NCBI GenBank assembly: GCA_001414485.1
Contig: LLEY01000351.1
Coordinates: 1-16,757, forward strand
DNA: 16,757 nucleotides
Source: Calycina herbarum
Lineage: Eukaryota > Ascomycota > Leotiomycetes > Helotiales > Pezizellaceae
Direction: 5' to 3'
Below the pieces are notes generated by a model. That model ran no database searches and was not told where the DNA came from. It saw nothing but the letters and a program-made list of their open reading frames with translations. The translations under genes were made by a program, and so were the position numbers. Each line of letters starts with the position of its first letter. Position 1 is the stretch's first letter. Below, one piece after another: positions 1 through 9,541 of this stretch.

Positions 1-127
1 AGTATATACTCGTTAAGAGCTTTAAACTTTACTGTAGATTGCCTTACTCTTTCTACCATCGAGAGACCTTAAGGGACTACTTGCTTTAGGTTTTATAGCT
101 AATCACAGTACTCGAATCGCTTATAAG
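1..127. other. Left flank of the retrotransposon, TpA-rich, no gene seen
   Basis: No open frame or recognisable motif. Base composition (many TA steps, few CA/TG) resembles the mutated element to its right, so this is probably older repeat DNA into which the retrotransposon inserted. Only the last five bases (ATAAG) have a clear role, as target-site duplication. Confidence 0.4.
123..127. repeat. Target-site duplication, left copy (ATAAG)
   Basis: ATAAG directly precedes the left LTR and is repeated exactly after the right LTR at 7624-7628. Five base pairs is the usual duplication for Gypsy integrases. It shows that both LTRs belong to a single insertion. Confidence 0.9.
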
Positions 128-402
128 TGTAACGGCACGAAACGGATACTACTGTAAAAGAGGCATATAGAAGTGCGTTCGATAGAATGACATATCCGAA
201 TACTAGGCTCTGATACGAAGGAAAAGACCAAATTGGTCTTTCCCGATAGAGAGGAGGCAGCTATTTATAAGAGGTTCGGATAATAGTAAGTCCGGAAGCT
301 ATCTAGCTTTTCTAAAACCTGAAACAACATCTGTATCGTATCCCATTTAGTACGTAGACTCGGCAATTCCAATTCCGATTAATTCCTGATGGTTCTATTA
401 CA
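128..402 (-). repeat. Left LTR (structural 3' LTR of the minus-strand element)
   Basis: Begins TGTAACGGC and ends TTCTATTACA, so it has canonical TG...CA ends. It aligns without gaps to 7349-7623. I count about 22 differences by hand, all transitions. This copy carries the less mutated base at most of them. Confidence 0.95.
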
Positions 403-414
403 TCCCCCCTCCTT
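403..414 (-). promoter_or_regulatory. Polypurine tract (plus-strand DNA primer site)
   Basis: Minus strand reads AAGGAGGGGGGA immediately before the structural 3' LTR (which starts TGTAAT on that strand). Position and purine content are those of a retrotransposon polypurine tract, and this fixes the element's orientation. Confidence 0.85.
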
Positions 415-910
415 GAAAAGACTCGTCCTCGAGGCTTCGTATTATCGGTATAGTATCGGTATAATATCGGTGGGCGGTGTCTATAGGCGGCAGTATTGTC
501 GTTTGTGGTTTAAATTGTAGTTTGTTAGTTGTCTTTTATATAACAATAGTAACAAACGAAAAAAGAGATCTAATTAGCTATTAGGTAGGAGTCGGTAGGC
601 TGTAGTAGCATTTGCGACTTATTTACTATTACTGTTTATAATAATAGTAATAAACAATAATCGTAATACGCTAGCTATTATTATTAGTTATATATTAGTA
701 GCTAACTTGCCCTCGATTCTGATTTCTTTTCCTCTTTCCTTTCTAATAAATAATAACAAATCAAATTATAAGAATACCCTCTAATCAGGTATATCTTCCT
801 ATACTAACGTCTTTAGATATATAAACATATAATATACACATACCTATAACGTAAGTCTTCACCTTCAGAGTCGGGGCTAATTCGGAGTGCTAATCAGTTT
901 ATATAGTACA
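415..910. other. Non-coding AT-rich spacer between LTR and opposite-strand gene
   Basis: No gene seen on either strand. It contains low-complexity stretches rich in TAATAGTAA/TAATAAACAA (about 535-700). The last 40 bases before 911 would be the promoter or leader of the opposite-strand gene; TTTATATAG at 898-906 is a weak TATA-like string very close to the ATG. Confidence 0.5.
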
Positions 911-1733
911 ATGCCTCTTCCTTACCCTGCTGGTGCCCTTCTAGATACTCACCGCGTCTGCTGTGTTCGGTGCCTTCAGGCAAAAGCTAGAGACGGGGAG
1001 CACGAGTATGTCTTCGCAAAAGACATATCTAAGAAGTGCGAGTATTACGTTAGATAGAACGCTGTTTATGTCCTAGTAAGCAGTCCTAAGTCTGAACCAA
1101 GTCTAAACCTATGCTGACTATTATAGTTGCCCTAGTTCGTAGAGAAGGAGTTTGTTGTCTTATAGCTCTTAGAAAGCCTGGTTGCGATTAAGAAGGCTGC
1201 TAAGGCTATTAATAAGATCATGGTTGTTACTATTACAGAGGCACCTAAGACTATGACGGAGTTGTAGTACTTGCTCCTTAAGGAGACTCGGGCGCTTCGC
1301 GTCGAGGTTGCTATAAGTATTCCTTCCTTGGTCGGTGCGGTTACGGAGGTGATTTAGACTAACATTTTAATAGGCTGGTAATGCTATGTAGGTCTAGATT
1401 CAGGACCTCTTCGAGGCCTATCTAAAGAGCTTATAGGTCGCGGGTGGTCGTCAGAGTAAGAAGCGTAAGTACGTGGAGGTAGAGGGGGTTCCTAGGGATG
1501 AGCTGGTTCAGGTCCCTTTCGGTAGGGAGAATGGCGAGGAGGATGATTATAAGGACGAGGATAATAAGGAGGCTGAGGCTGTTGCTATATAGCTGGCTGA
1601 CGAGGCAGCTGGGGTGGAGGAGGAGGTTGAGCTTTAGATCCTGTTCAGTGGCGACTCGGTGTTGTCTTCTTATTCTTCTACTTTGTCGATTTTGAGTTAC
1701 TTAGGGGTGACTAGGATTAGTGGATATTATTAA
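911..1733 (+). pseudogene. Opposite-strand accessory gene inside the chromovirus, RIP-degraded
   Basis: Reads on the plus strand, antisense to gag-pol, between the chromodomain end and the polypurine tract. From ATG 911 the frame gives MPLPYPAGALLDTHRVCCVR and continues to about 1370. It then shifts by one base and runs to TAA 1731-1733, about 270 codons in all. Several in-frame TAG/TAA interrupt it, of the Gln/Trp-to-stop kind. The N-terminus has Cys at codons 17, 18, 21 and 43, plus Tyr at 33, 46 and 53 at spacings suggesting lost Cys (TGY to TAY), so it may have been a zinc-binding cluster. The middle is Lys/Ala/Leu-rich; the C-terminal third has a basic SKKRK patch (near 1458-1472) followed by a strongly acidic Glu/Asp tract. 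Function unknown. It is not gag or pol. A small nuclear or nucleic-acid-binding accessory protein is only a guess. Confidence 0.7.
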
Positions 1734-1799
1734 GAGTTGTTTAGTTGAATAATAAACTCTTTACTCGTTCTTGTCTATTTCCTATATATGTATTTATTT

Positions 1800-4700
1800 A
1801 GAGAGGAGTTGGGGTAGTCCTGGTTGCTCTAGGTATTTAACGTAGAAGTCCTTTAATCGATATAGTAAACCTTGAAAACTGTTAGTAGGATACTAAGTAG
1901 AGTCTAAATCGTAGCTGACCTATTTTACTTAATACTATAGTTGTCTCTTAAAAAGTCTACTAGTAAGAATCTCTTAAACTTCCTATTCTTATATACCTTA
2001 AATAATCTCTAGGGGTGGCTCTAGGGCTTCCTATCTAGGTAGGGGGGTATTCGGGTCTTTGGATAGTACGTCTGTAGCGAAAACGTTATGAATTAATAAT
2101 CCTTCTAAGAGCTTTAACTTATAAGAGTGTCTTATACGTTCTAGTATCTTAAAAGGTCCTGTCTACTACTCGGCTAGCTTTCGGCTAGGTCGATTTATCT
2201 TAAGGTTCCTTATTAATAAGTAGACTTTATTACTAACATTCTAGTCGATAGCTCTTTAGTATTGATTTATACTGTCTTATATTCTCTGCTAGGCTTTGGT
2301 TATATTATCTTTAGCTACGTTCTAGGCTAAGTATATACGTCGGGCTATTTTAGCTGCCTTATTATAATTTAATCGTTCCTAGGGAATAGAAGTCTTTAGA
2401 GTATTCTAGTCTTATAAGGTTCTTGAATCAAGTCTAAACTTGAGCTGATAAAGGGTTATATTAATCGAGGAGTATAGAAGAGTTATTTATACTCGGTCTA
2501 TTAGAGGGATTAACTCGCTTTAATTATCCTAGTAGTAGGTTACAAAAGGCCTTAGTCTCTAATTAATATATCGGTTTATAATCTCTATCTAACTATCTAT
2601 TTATTTATAGTAAGCTATAGAGAGCTTAAGCTTAACACTGATAATACGATAGAATTCCGTCTAAAAAGCTAAGACGAATTAAGGTCCTCTATTAGACGTA
2701 ATCGATTTAGAACAGTATCTAAAACAATAGATCTACTATATAAAAAGTTAAGCTAATCCTCTAACGTCGGTCGTGGAATAGTAGAGAATAGATACTAAAT
2801 CCTTTCTAAGGTAGTCGATAAATACTAGTATAGTATTATATCTGTATTTGTCTTTTAGAAAGGACTTAAAATCTATATATAAATACTATATTAGATAATT
2901 AGGAACTGGTAGTAGATAAAGGAACCCTTACTGTTTAGTCTGTTAAGGATAAGAGTATCTATACGCTTAGTAGTTAGCTACGTATACTTTATAGTCCGAA
3001 CCTATGCCGATCTAGTAGTAGGCGGGAGCTAATAACTAGTATGTCTTTTAGGTACTTAGGTAAGCACTAGATACTTGGTTATAGACTTCTTAGATTAGAT
3101 TTATATAGAGTTCGGTGTTTCTTTAGATATAAAGCCGTCCTCTAAATAGGAGTAAATTGTCTAGTAAGATAGTATAACCGTTTTTAAGCTTACTACGCTC
3201 TTCCTAGAATGATTATATATTATCTACCTTTAGTATTTAAATCAGGTCTAACTTATATTCTAGTATAATATCTAGCTAAATTATACTAATAGATGTTGCT
3301 TGTTTTTGTAAAAAGGTCTAAGTAAGGTCGGCGTTGATTCAGAGGTCTAACCTAATAGGTCTAAAAAGGGTATATAAGCGGCTGTCTAACTTGACTTAAT
3401 CCTGTATTTTAATATCTTACTCGTGTCTAGTTAGGATATCCGTCTTTTGATTTACTATTCTAGATATGAATCAGATCTAGAAATTAAAATCGGATAGGAA
3501 TTCTATCTATTATACTTGCTTAGCTATAAGTAGCTTAGTTGTTATAAAGTATTCTAAGGATCTGTAGTCTAAATAGACGTTAATATAGCTCTGATACAAC
3601 ATAAGTTTAGGCTGCTATTTCTTAAATACTTCGATGATTATAAATAATTCCTTGTCGTAGATTTCCTAATTCGCTTCGTAGCTGACTAGGACGTGGGAGT
3701 AAAAACCTATAGGATACTACCGATTACTATGTTATTAGGAGAATATACCTACTATTACTCTATTAGAAGAGTCTGTCTCTAGCTTTATATTAAGTTCAGG
3801 GTCGAAGTAGTATAAAGCTTGAACTAAGAGTAGCTAGGTCTATAATTCTTTGAAGGCTTTCTCGTATTCGGGTGTCTACTGAAACGGCTCTAAAGAGCGC
3901 GTTATAGTAGTTAGAGGTTTTACGATTTTGCTGAAGTTCTTAATAAATTGTCTATAGAAACTATAAAAGCCTAGGTAGGACTTTATATCTATTACAGTAC
4001 TAGGTCGGGTCTAGTTATATAGAGGTTCTACTTTCTTAGGGTCTACTTCGAGTCCTTTTATAGTTAATATATAACCGAGATATTTAACTCGGGTAATACT
4101 GAATTCGCTTTTCTTAATATCTACTTAGAGTCCTACTTCTCGGAGCTGATTTAGGATCTTTCTAACTTATTCCTTATATTCTTTGATATTATCTAAATAA
4201 ATCAATATATCGTCTAGGTAAGCGATATAGAAGTTATCTAGATATTCGATTAAGACGTCGTTTATATAACGTTAGTAGATAGTAGGTCTATTATAGAGTT
4301 TAAAAGAAAGAACCTTATATTTATATATTCTATATCTAGTCTTAAACGTGGTTATCTCTTCTAAGTCAGAGTCTATTCGGATATAGTAGAAGGCTTATTA
4401 TATATCTAACTTAGTAAAGATCTTAGCTTTCCTTATTCTCGAAAGGAGTTCGTCGATACAAGGAATCGGGTAGAGGTCGTTTTAGATAAGAGTATTAAGC
4501 TTCTAATAATCGATATAGAACTGTAGCTTATCGCTATTAGGCTTTTTAACGAAGAGTACTAGTAAGGTGAAAGGACTATTACTGTTAATAATAAATCCTT
4601 TATTTAAATTATTAATAAGGTACTCTTTCGTCGCTTATAGCTCTACGGTTAACTGTCGATATAGCAGGGAGTAGGAGGTAAGAAGTAGTTCGTTTAAGGT

Positions 4701-5650
4701 GATTTTATAATCATATTTATAATAAGAAGGAAGTTTATCTAAAGCTACCTTTAAGAATATATCTTAGTATAAGGAATAATATTTAGAGAGTCGGGACTGT
4801 ATTAGATCTATAGTCTTAGCGTCGTCTATAAGCAGAGCTAACTTCTCTTTAATAATCCGATCTAATTCGTAGATACTAGTTATAAAGAACTTAGTATTAG
4901 GTCGTTTTATATTAAAATATAAAGTATTTACACTTATCTCGCTAATAAATAAGTATGTAGTCTAATCCGTCTAAGCTATACTTATAGGTCGGAGGGGATT
5001 CGGACCAGAGTCGGAGGTAGAAAGGTTAGGAGTTAGAGTCGTAGATAATAGTAATAACTTAGCTAAGAGTTCACCCTTCTTCCGTCGTTTTTCGTCTTAA
5101 TAGAGAGCGTAATCCCTTCGATTTGTATCCGACTATATATTTAAATAAGACTTCTAGATCTAGCTAGAAGTTAAAGAAAGTAAGATCTCCTTTCTAAAGT
5201 AAGAAGTCGGTGGGGTTTCGGCTAGCTAAATAAGTTGATTCCTAGCGGGGTTAAGGAGAATTTTAAAGTGTTTTAACTATTTATTTCTAATAATTAAGTC
5301 TTATTATCTGAGATCTAGGACGATAAAGGGGCAGTTATAGATACGACGTCTATCTAGGTTCAGATATAGCTAGTATAAACTACGTTGCCTTACTCTTAAT
5401 ACTACTGTCGTATCTACGAATAGATACTAAGTATAGTAAATTTTAAATCTATAATCCTAGTAATTAGGCTAGTCGTAAGGCTAAAGGTCGATTTAAGAAT
5501 AGAAAACCGTTCGCTTCTATATCTATTAAAGCTTGTAACTTAACACTGTATCCGTATATACTAAGGGTCGTATCTATAAGGAATTGGTTTCCTCCTATAA
5601 GGCTAGAAAGATTAAGGTTTAATAGGTTATATTTATATAGGCCTAAGAAG
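1800..5650 (-). pseudogene. pol: Pol region: protease, RT, RNase H, integrase, chromodomain, degraded
   Basis: Read on the minus strand. Protease: LIDIEANG at 5506-5529 sits where LIDTGANG-type active sites occur, with Thr and Gly lost. RT: begins near 4664 (LYRQLTVEL then a stop), has LFVKKPNS, and keeps its catalytic YLDDILIY at 4220-4197. RNase H: YFDPELNIKLETDSSN ending near 3763. Integrase: Cys-lacking zinc-finger remnant near 2980-3060, then the core with Asp of IDF at 2871-2873, SNRGP at 2682-2696 (second catalytic Asp now Asn) and Glu in IEIINRY near 2580. Chromodomain: 1887-1944, VSYDLDST core with both neighbouring Trp/Gln codons turned to stops. Stops occur in every domain, so no product is expected. 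Confidence 0.92.
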
Positions 5651-7170
5651 GAGTCTTTACCTAGGCTGTCTTATTTTCCCTCTAATCCGGGTCTGAATCG
5701 GGGTACTCTATAGAGACTTGTATATCATCTTCGTCCACTTCCTAGACTATCTCTTTAATACTAGGTAGCTGAGGGTAATCAGGTTTGTAATGTCTAGGCT
5801 TACTATAGTAGTAATACGTTATACTAGCTAGGACTTAATCCGTAGTCTTTTAGTGTTTAGGAGTCGAGATAGGTTTAAAAGTTTAGGAAGTAGTCTGAAC
5901 GGTAGAGAAGGATCCTCGTATAGGTAAGGAGGGTTTCGGTGTTATACTAGATAAGGGTTAAAAGGCAGTCCTTTTAACTAAAGTGGTTATACTAACTAGC
6001 TTAGTTATATTAGCTGTGTATAACTTAGCGTTTCAGCGTTTTTCCTTATCTAAGGTTAGAAGATCTGCTACTATTTCGACGAAGTTATAGTTCTAACGTC
6101 TCTTAAGTGTAGCGGCTAAGTTTCGTAGCTATAGTGTAATCTTTTCCTATATATAGAAGAACTGTTCTAACTCTAGTATCTCTCCGAGTATAGCTATACT
6201 TGAAAAGCGACCTCTAAAGTTAGTAAACGTTTCTCTAGCGTGATCCTTTCTACCTATTTATAAGGCTTAGAAGGCGTTCTATATATTCTCTGTCTCGTAT
6301 CTAGTTAAGAAATATAAATCGATTCTAACTTATATCTAGGCTTAAGGTAGTTTCTGGCGAGTCTAGTAGTTGTTCCTTATATAAGGGCCTTTCGAGTTAG
6401 GCTTATATTATAATAATCGGCATTTACTAGTAGTCTGTCGTGTATTAATATCTTCTATTATTAGTATATAGGTGATGTACTATTATCTAAGGGTTTAATC
6501 TTTTCTATAATCTTGCTTTTCGTAGGTTAGATAGGATTCGGACTACCTTCGGGGTCGAGTAGGGTAGTCTACTGTCGAGGGAAGGCATTAGAGGCAGGAT
6601 CCTTTAAGTAAAAGGGGTCTAGTGTAGGACTTAGAAGAGAAGGAGGGTCGTTCTCGGATCGGGATCGTTAAGGTTAAGGGTCTCTAATTTAATTCCTAAG
6701 TTCGCTTATAATTGATTCTAACTATATAAACTAATCGTTATTATCTTAAAGTTTTTCTTCTAAGCCTTATACTACGCCTCGTATCTCGTCTATATTAGAA
6801 AAGTCTTAGTTGTCTTTAGGGTTTCGAGTAGTTTGCTTTCCTTTCTAGGACCTTTTGTTCTTAGGCGTGCGAGTACGGTTTGTAGACCTTTCGGAGGGGG
6901 GTCTACTAGCTTCCTTAGTAGGTTGCTCAACGCTCTTAAGCGGAGCTTTAGAGGGATCTAGGGTCTCTCCTTGTTCTAGTATATCGTATGCCGTTTAAGG
7001 AGGTTAAGGGGTAGATTCGGGAGCCTTCTAGGTAACTGTATATCGTTAACTATCTATATCTTATATAGTAATCCCTATATAGAGAGGGTTATTAGGAGTC
7101 TTAGAAGTACTTAGCGTAGTCTACTCCTATTAACGTAAGAATCGCCTACGATTTTACTAGCTGACTGTTT
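5600..7170 (-). pseudogene. gag: Gag region of the chromovirus, degraded
   Basis: Approximate limits; no intact start codon found. The minus strand carries a long gag-like frame full of stops. The zinc knuckle is visible at 5775-5816: YYYYSKPRHYKPDY fits the CxxCxxxGHxxxxC spacing with each Cys changed to Tyr and the Gly to Arg, all explained by G-to-A transitions. Gag would form the virus-like particle and bind RNA in the cytoplasm. Upstream of it, between the self-priming site and about 7170, is a leader of about 160 bases without a clear frame. Confidence 0.75.
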
Positions 7171-7333
7171 AGACACCAAACCCCGGTGTCACTGGCTATC
7201 TAGGTGGTCTCTGATTACCTAGCTATTTAAGGTTGTCGATGTACTAATCTGAATCTAGGCCGAATCGAATTCGAAGTAAGTACGCCGGCGCGCTCGAGTG
7301 AGATATTATAACAGGCCGTCCCCGGCAGAGTCG

Positions 7334-7346
7334 AATTTGGTCTTTT
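7334..7346 (-). promoter_or_regulatory. Primer-binding site, Tf1/sushi-type self-priming
   Basis: Two bases inside the structural 5' LTR the minus strand reads AAAAGACCAAATT. It does not begin with TGG, so it does not look like a site for a tRNA 3' end. It is exactly complementary over 13 bases to AATTTGGTCTTTT on the minus strand of the left LTR (222-234), and with one mismatch to the right LTR (7443-7455). That block lies at the predicted 5' end of the transcript. In Tf1/sushi elements the first bases of the RNA prime reverse transcription in this way (established knowledge); its use here is inference. Confidence 0.65.
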
Positions 7347-7348
7347 AA

Positions 7349-7623
7349 TATAACAGCACGAAACAGATACTACTATAAAAGAGGTATATAGAAGTACGTT
7401 CGATAGAATGACATATCCGAATACTAGGCTCTGATACGAAGGAAAAGACTAAATTAGTCTTTCCTAATAGAGAGGAGGCAGCTATTTATAAGAGGTTCGG
7501 ATAATAGTAAGTCTAGAAGCTATCTGGCTTTTCCAAAACCTGAAACAACATCTGTATCGTATTCTATTTAGCACGTAGACTCGGCAATTCTAATTCCGAT
7601 CAATTCCTAATAGTTCTATTATA
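7349..7623 (-). repeat. Right LTR (structural 5' LTR, would carry the promoter)
   Basis: Same 275-bp length as the left LTR. The terminal TG has become TA and the terminal CA has become TA, so both LTR ends carry RIP-type transitions. Most differences from the left LTR are G-to-A or C-to-T in this copy. On the minus strand it holds a TATA box (7482-7491) and the predicted transcript start near 7455. Confidence 0.95.
7482..7491 (-). promoter_or_regulatory. TATA box of the retrotransposon LTR promoter
   Basis: Minus strand reads TTATAAATAG; the identical box is at 261-270 in the other LTR. It lies about 35 bases upstream of the palindromic block AATTT(G/A)GTC, which is a sensible distance for transcription to begin there. 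It is unchanged in both LTRs despite mutation around it. Confidence 0.7.
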
Positions 7624-7628
7624 ATAAG
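7624..7628. repeat. Target-site duplication, right copy (ATAAG)
   Basis: Exact match to 123-127, directly abutting the right LTR end. Confidence 0.9.
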
Positions 7629-8180
7629 AAGTAAGATATCTCTTATTAGAAGAGGCTTTAAGGTAGTCGTGAAATTCCTACTCAGCTAAAGCACTAAAAG
7701 GGGTGATATTTAGCGGTTCAGAGCCCTTAGAGGGGAATAGAGGGGCGAACCGGACCCCTTAAGGTGAAGAGTAAGGGTCGTTAACGTCTATAATAGCAGG
7801 GTAAAGAGGGGTAAAGATAGGATAGAAATATAAGGTTAAAATACTTTAGTTCTTTAAGAAAAAGAAAGAGATATCTAGTTAACTATATAGAATAACTCCT
7901 AGTAGTAAGATAAGAGAGAAGTGCTGTTCTCCTAGCCTCCCTAACCTCCCCCTTTTTAACCGACCCACCTTGTTTTACCCACTTTTCACCTACCGACATA
8001 CTTCTAAAACCTTAGCAAACATAAAGAAAGTTAAATATTACTACTAGGTATCTATTAATCTTATATCTAAGTTTTAAAAAAGTTTTAACTATTCTTTATT
8101 AGGCAGGTAAAGTGGGAATAGCCTCAAATAAGTGCTAGGAGTGACGTGGAGAGAGTTTTGAAAATAGTGTATTTGATTAA
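7629..8180. other. Right flank: decayed repeat-like DNA, no gene
   Basis: No usable frame. To about 7.9 kb the composition remains TpA-rich like the element. From about 7930 there is a pyrimidine-rich stretch (CCTCCCTAACCTCCCCC and following). A sharp change to ordinary composition comes near 8.15 kb. I see no terminal repeats that would define a second element here. Confidence 0.45.
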
Positions 8181-8270
8181 AATTGCGGTATTAGACACCC
8201 GATTTGGGCCATCTATTGGTTTGCGCAATCCAGAATTTATTGCCCAAATAGATTAGTCTAATTGCGCAAT
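8181..8270. repeat. 90-bp imperfect inverted repeat (hairpin or MITE remnant)
   Basis: The left arm 8181-8210 (ATTGCGGTATTAGAC...GATTTGGGCC) is the imperfect reverse complement of the right arm 8241-8270 (TGCCCAAATAGATTAGTC...ATTGCG), with about 30 bases between. TTGCGCAAT recurs at 8221-8229 and 8262-8270. The right arm overlaps the 3' end of the open part of the neighbouring secreted-protein gene, so the last residues of that frame come from the repeat. No target duplication was found with confidence. Confidence 0.5.
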
Positions 8271-8501
8271 ACCTCGTATTGCGGAACACCATAGCACACA
8301 TGCCTCGCCATAATTGGACGTCCATTGAAAGTTCACTGCGTCTTTCGTATCTACAATCAATCCATCAGCCACTGGGAACTGCCAGCTTGCGCTCGAAGTT
8401 TGTCCCAAAACACCGTCTTGAAAGAAAAGGCATAATGCATAGAGTACATTGACAAAATAGAGGCTTCGAATTATGTTGGACATTATAAGGTTAACTATCA
8501 A
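8253..8501 (-). pseudogene. 5' fragment of a small secreted protein gene, truncated
   Basis: 82 codons from the first ATG; the second ATG (8483, residue 7) is the better start because a typical signal peptide begins there: Asn-Ile-Ile-Arg, a hydrophobic core (LYFVNVLYALCLFF), then VLG before Gln as cleavage site. The mature part starts QTSSASWQFPVADGL and holds VNFQWTSNYGEACVLWC. That is the layout of an Ig-like beta-strand domain as in fungal cell-wall or GPI-type secreted proteins (weak resemblance, by eye). The frame stops 6 residues later, inside the right arm of the 90-bp inverted repeat, and no continuation is seen downstream. A GTATTG at 8274-8269 could be an intron donor, but no downstream exon is convincing. 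I read it as a gene cut off by repeat insertion. Confidence 0.5.
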
Positions 8502-9240
8502 AACCAGTCAAGAAAAGAAAGATGAAAAGATTGGAACCTGACCTTCATGAAGTGCGCTTCAACTTATTTACGTATGGATAGTCCTTTTATGGCGCGTAAT
8601 TTATGTGATGGCCAAAAATTCCGAAATTGCAGGGGCGGTTTGACAGGTGGCTGGGAAGGTTACGGCTAACTGACCTCGGCCCAATGGGAGGACTCGGTTA
8701 ATGAGTACCAATGATCTGGTTTCGTGAGCCGCAGCTGCTTCTTATTCTTATTCTTATTCTTATTTACACAATTATTATTCTAGTTCTTTTCTTTTCCGCA
8801 AAGTTGCTAACACAACAGTATCACTGAGCCAGTGGCCAGAACCCCACCAATAATCAACGTTATGTCACTTGGTTTCCTCAACACCACAACTCAGTGCTGA
8901 AAAACCAAAGCATTAGTACTATTATTTGCTCTCTGCTCTCTCGGTTTACCTAGTATGTCTTTTTAACGTATTTTTTATTAGCGTGCTCAACATATAAGTT
9001 GGTAGTAAATCACTAGCTCACGAGTTTTGGCCCCCACTGGCGGTATGTATCACCCGCGATAGCTTATGGTATCTGGGCTTCTCAATGGTGCATTATGTGG
9101 AGTGTGTTTCTGGTGTTAGAGGTGCCTGATGGGCTATCAATAAGCAGTCGCAATTCAGTATGATGATGAAGTTATGAGGAGGTGAAAGTCCAGGATTTGG
9201 GATCCATGGAGGGGAGTTTTAGAGAGGTGAATCATGTTGA
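8502..9240. other. Intergenic, no gene seen
   Basis: Ordinary composition. The only landmark is the TTCTTA microsatellite at about 8738-8763. No frame of more than about 60 codons looks protein-like on either strand. Confidence 0.5.
8738..8763. repeat. Hexanucleotide microsatellite (TTCTTA)n
   Basis: About four tandem TTCTTA units, followed by TTTACACA. Pyrimidine-rich on the plus strand. Confidence 0.85.
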
Positions 9241-9541
9241 GTGAGAAAGTGTGTACAAGTATCGATCGAACCTTCTTTTTCAATGAATTATGCTAACCAT
9301 TTGGGAGGACTGAAACATATTAACCCAAACATTTCGAGTAATGAGGAAAACCCCGGAAGGTACGAACGAGTGGAAAGGAGAAGCTCGAACCTAACCTCCA
9401 TCAGTGTACGCCTCAGCTCATAGGTAAGAGTCCCATTCGTCATTCCTGCCATGGGAAACATTCTTGCAAGTGCATGCGGGGTAAAATTAGCTACAATTGA
9501 ACGGGATGAATTTGAAATTATGCAGGAGAGTGGACTTTTGT
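9241..9541 (+). pseudogene. Possible coding relic, one frame with a single internal TAG
   Basis: In one plus-strand frame the sequence is open from 9241 to 9541 except for one TAG at 9421-9423, which is directly followed by GTAAGA (a possible splice donor). The second half, VPFVIPAMGNILASACGVKL followed by ATIERDEFEIMQESGLL, reads like genuine protein (balanced hydrophobic and charged residues). No family is recognised. It could be a decayed exon or chance; the minus-strand frame over the same bases is equally long. Confidence 0.25.

Larger units (their letters stand above)
128..7623 (-). mobile_element. Complete but RIP-mutated Ty3/Gypsy chromovirus (LTR retrotransposon)
   Basis: A 7496-bp element bounded by two 275-bp LTRs and a 5-bp target-site duplication. 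Orientation is minus: the polypurine tract abuts the left LTR, and gag, protease, RT, RNase H, integrase and chromodomain read right to left on the minus strand. The order PR-RT-RH-IN and a chromodomain after integrase place it among chromoviruses (established family knowledge). Every domain is interrupted by TAG/TAA where Gln or Trp is expected, and Cys is often Tyr and Gly often Arg or Glu. That is the pattern of C-to-T at CpA on both strands, i.e. repeat-induced point mutation. Structure is intact but coding capacity is lost. An extra opposite-strand gene lies at 911-1733. Confidence 0.95.

Noticed and set aside
1498..1695. 65-codon Arg/Leu-rich plus-strand frame
   Set aside because: It is the shadow of the accessory gene's true frame (codons in phase with 1401), which there encodes Glu/Asp-rich sequence and ends at 1733.
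7330..7345. tRNA-derived primer-binding site next to the LTR
   Set aside because: The internal sequence does not start with TGG; 13-base complementarity to the LTR itself explains it better.
7690..7765. CGGTTC...GAACCG stem in the right flank
   Set aside because: Only six base pairs around a long loop; no conserved RNA or repeat context.
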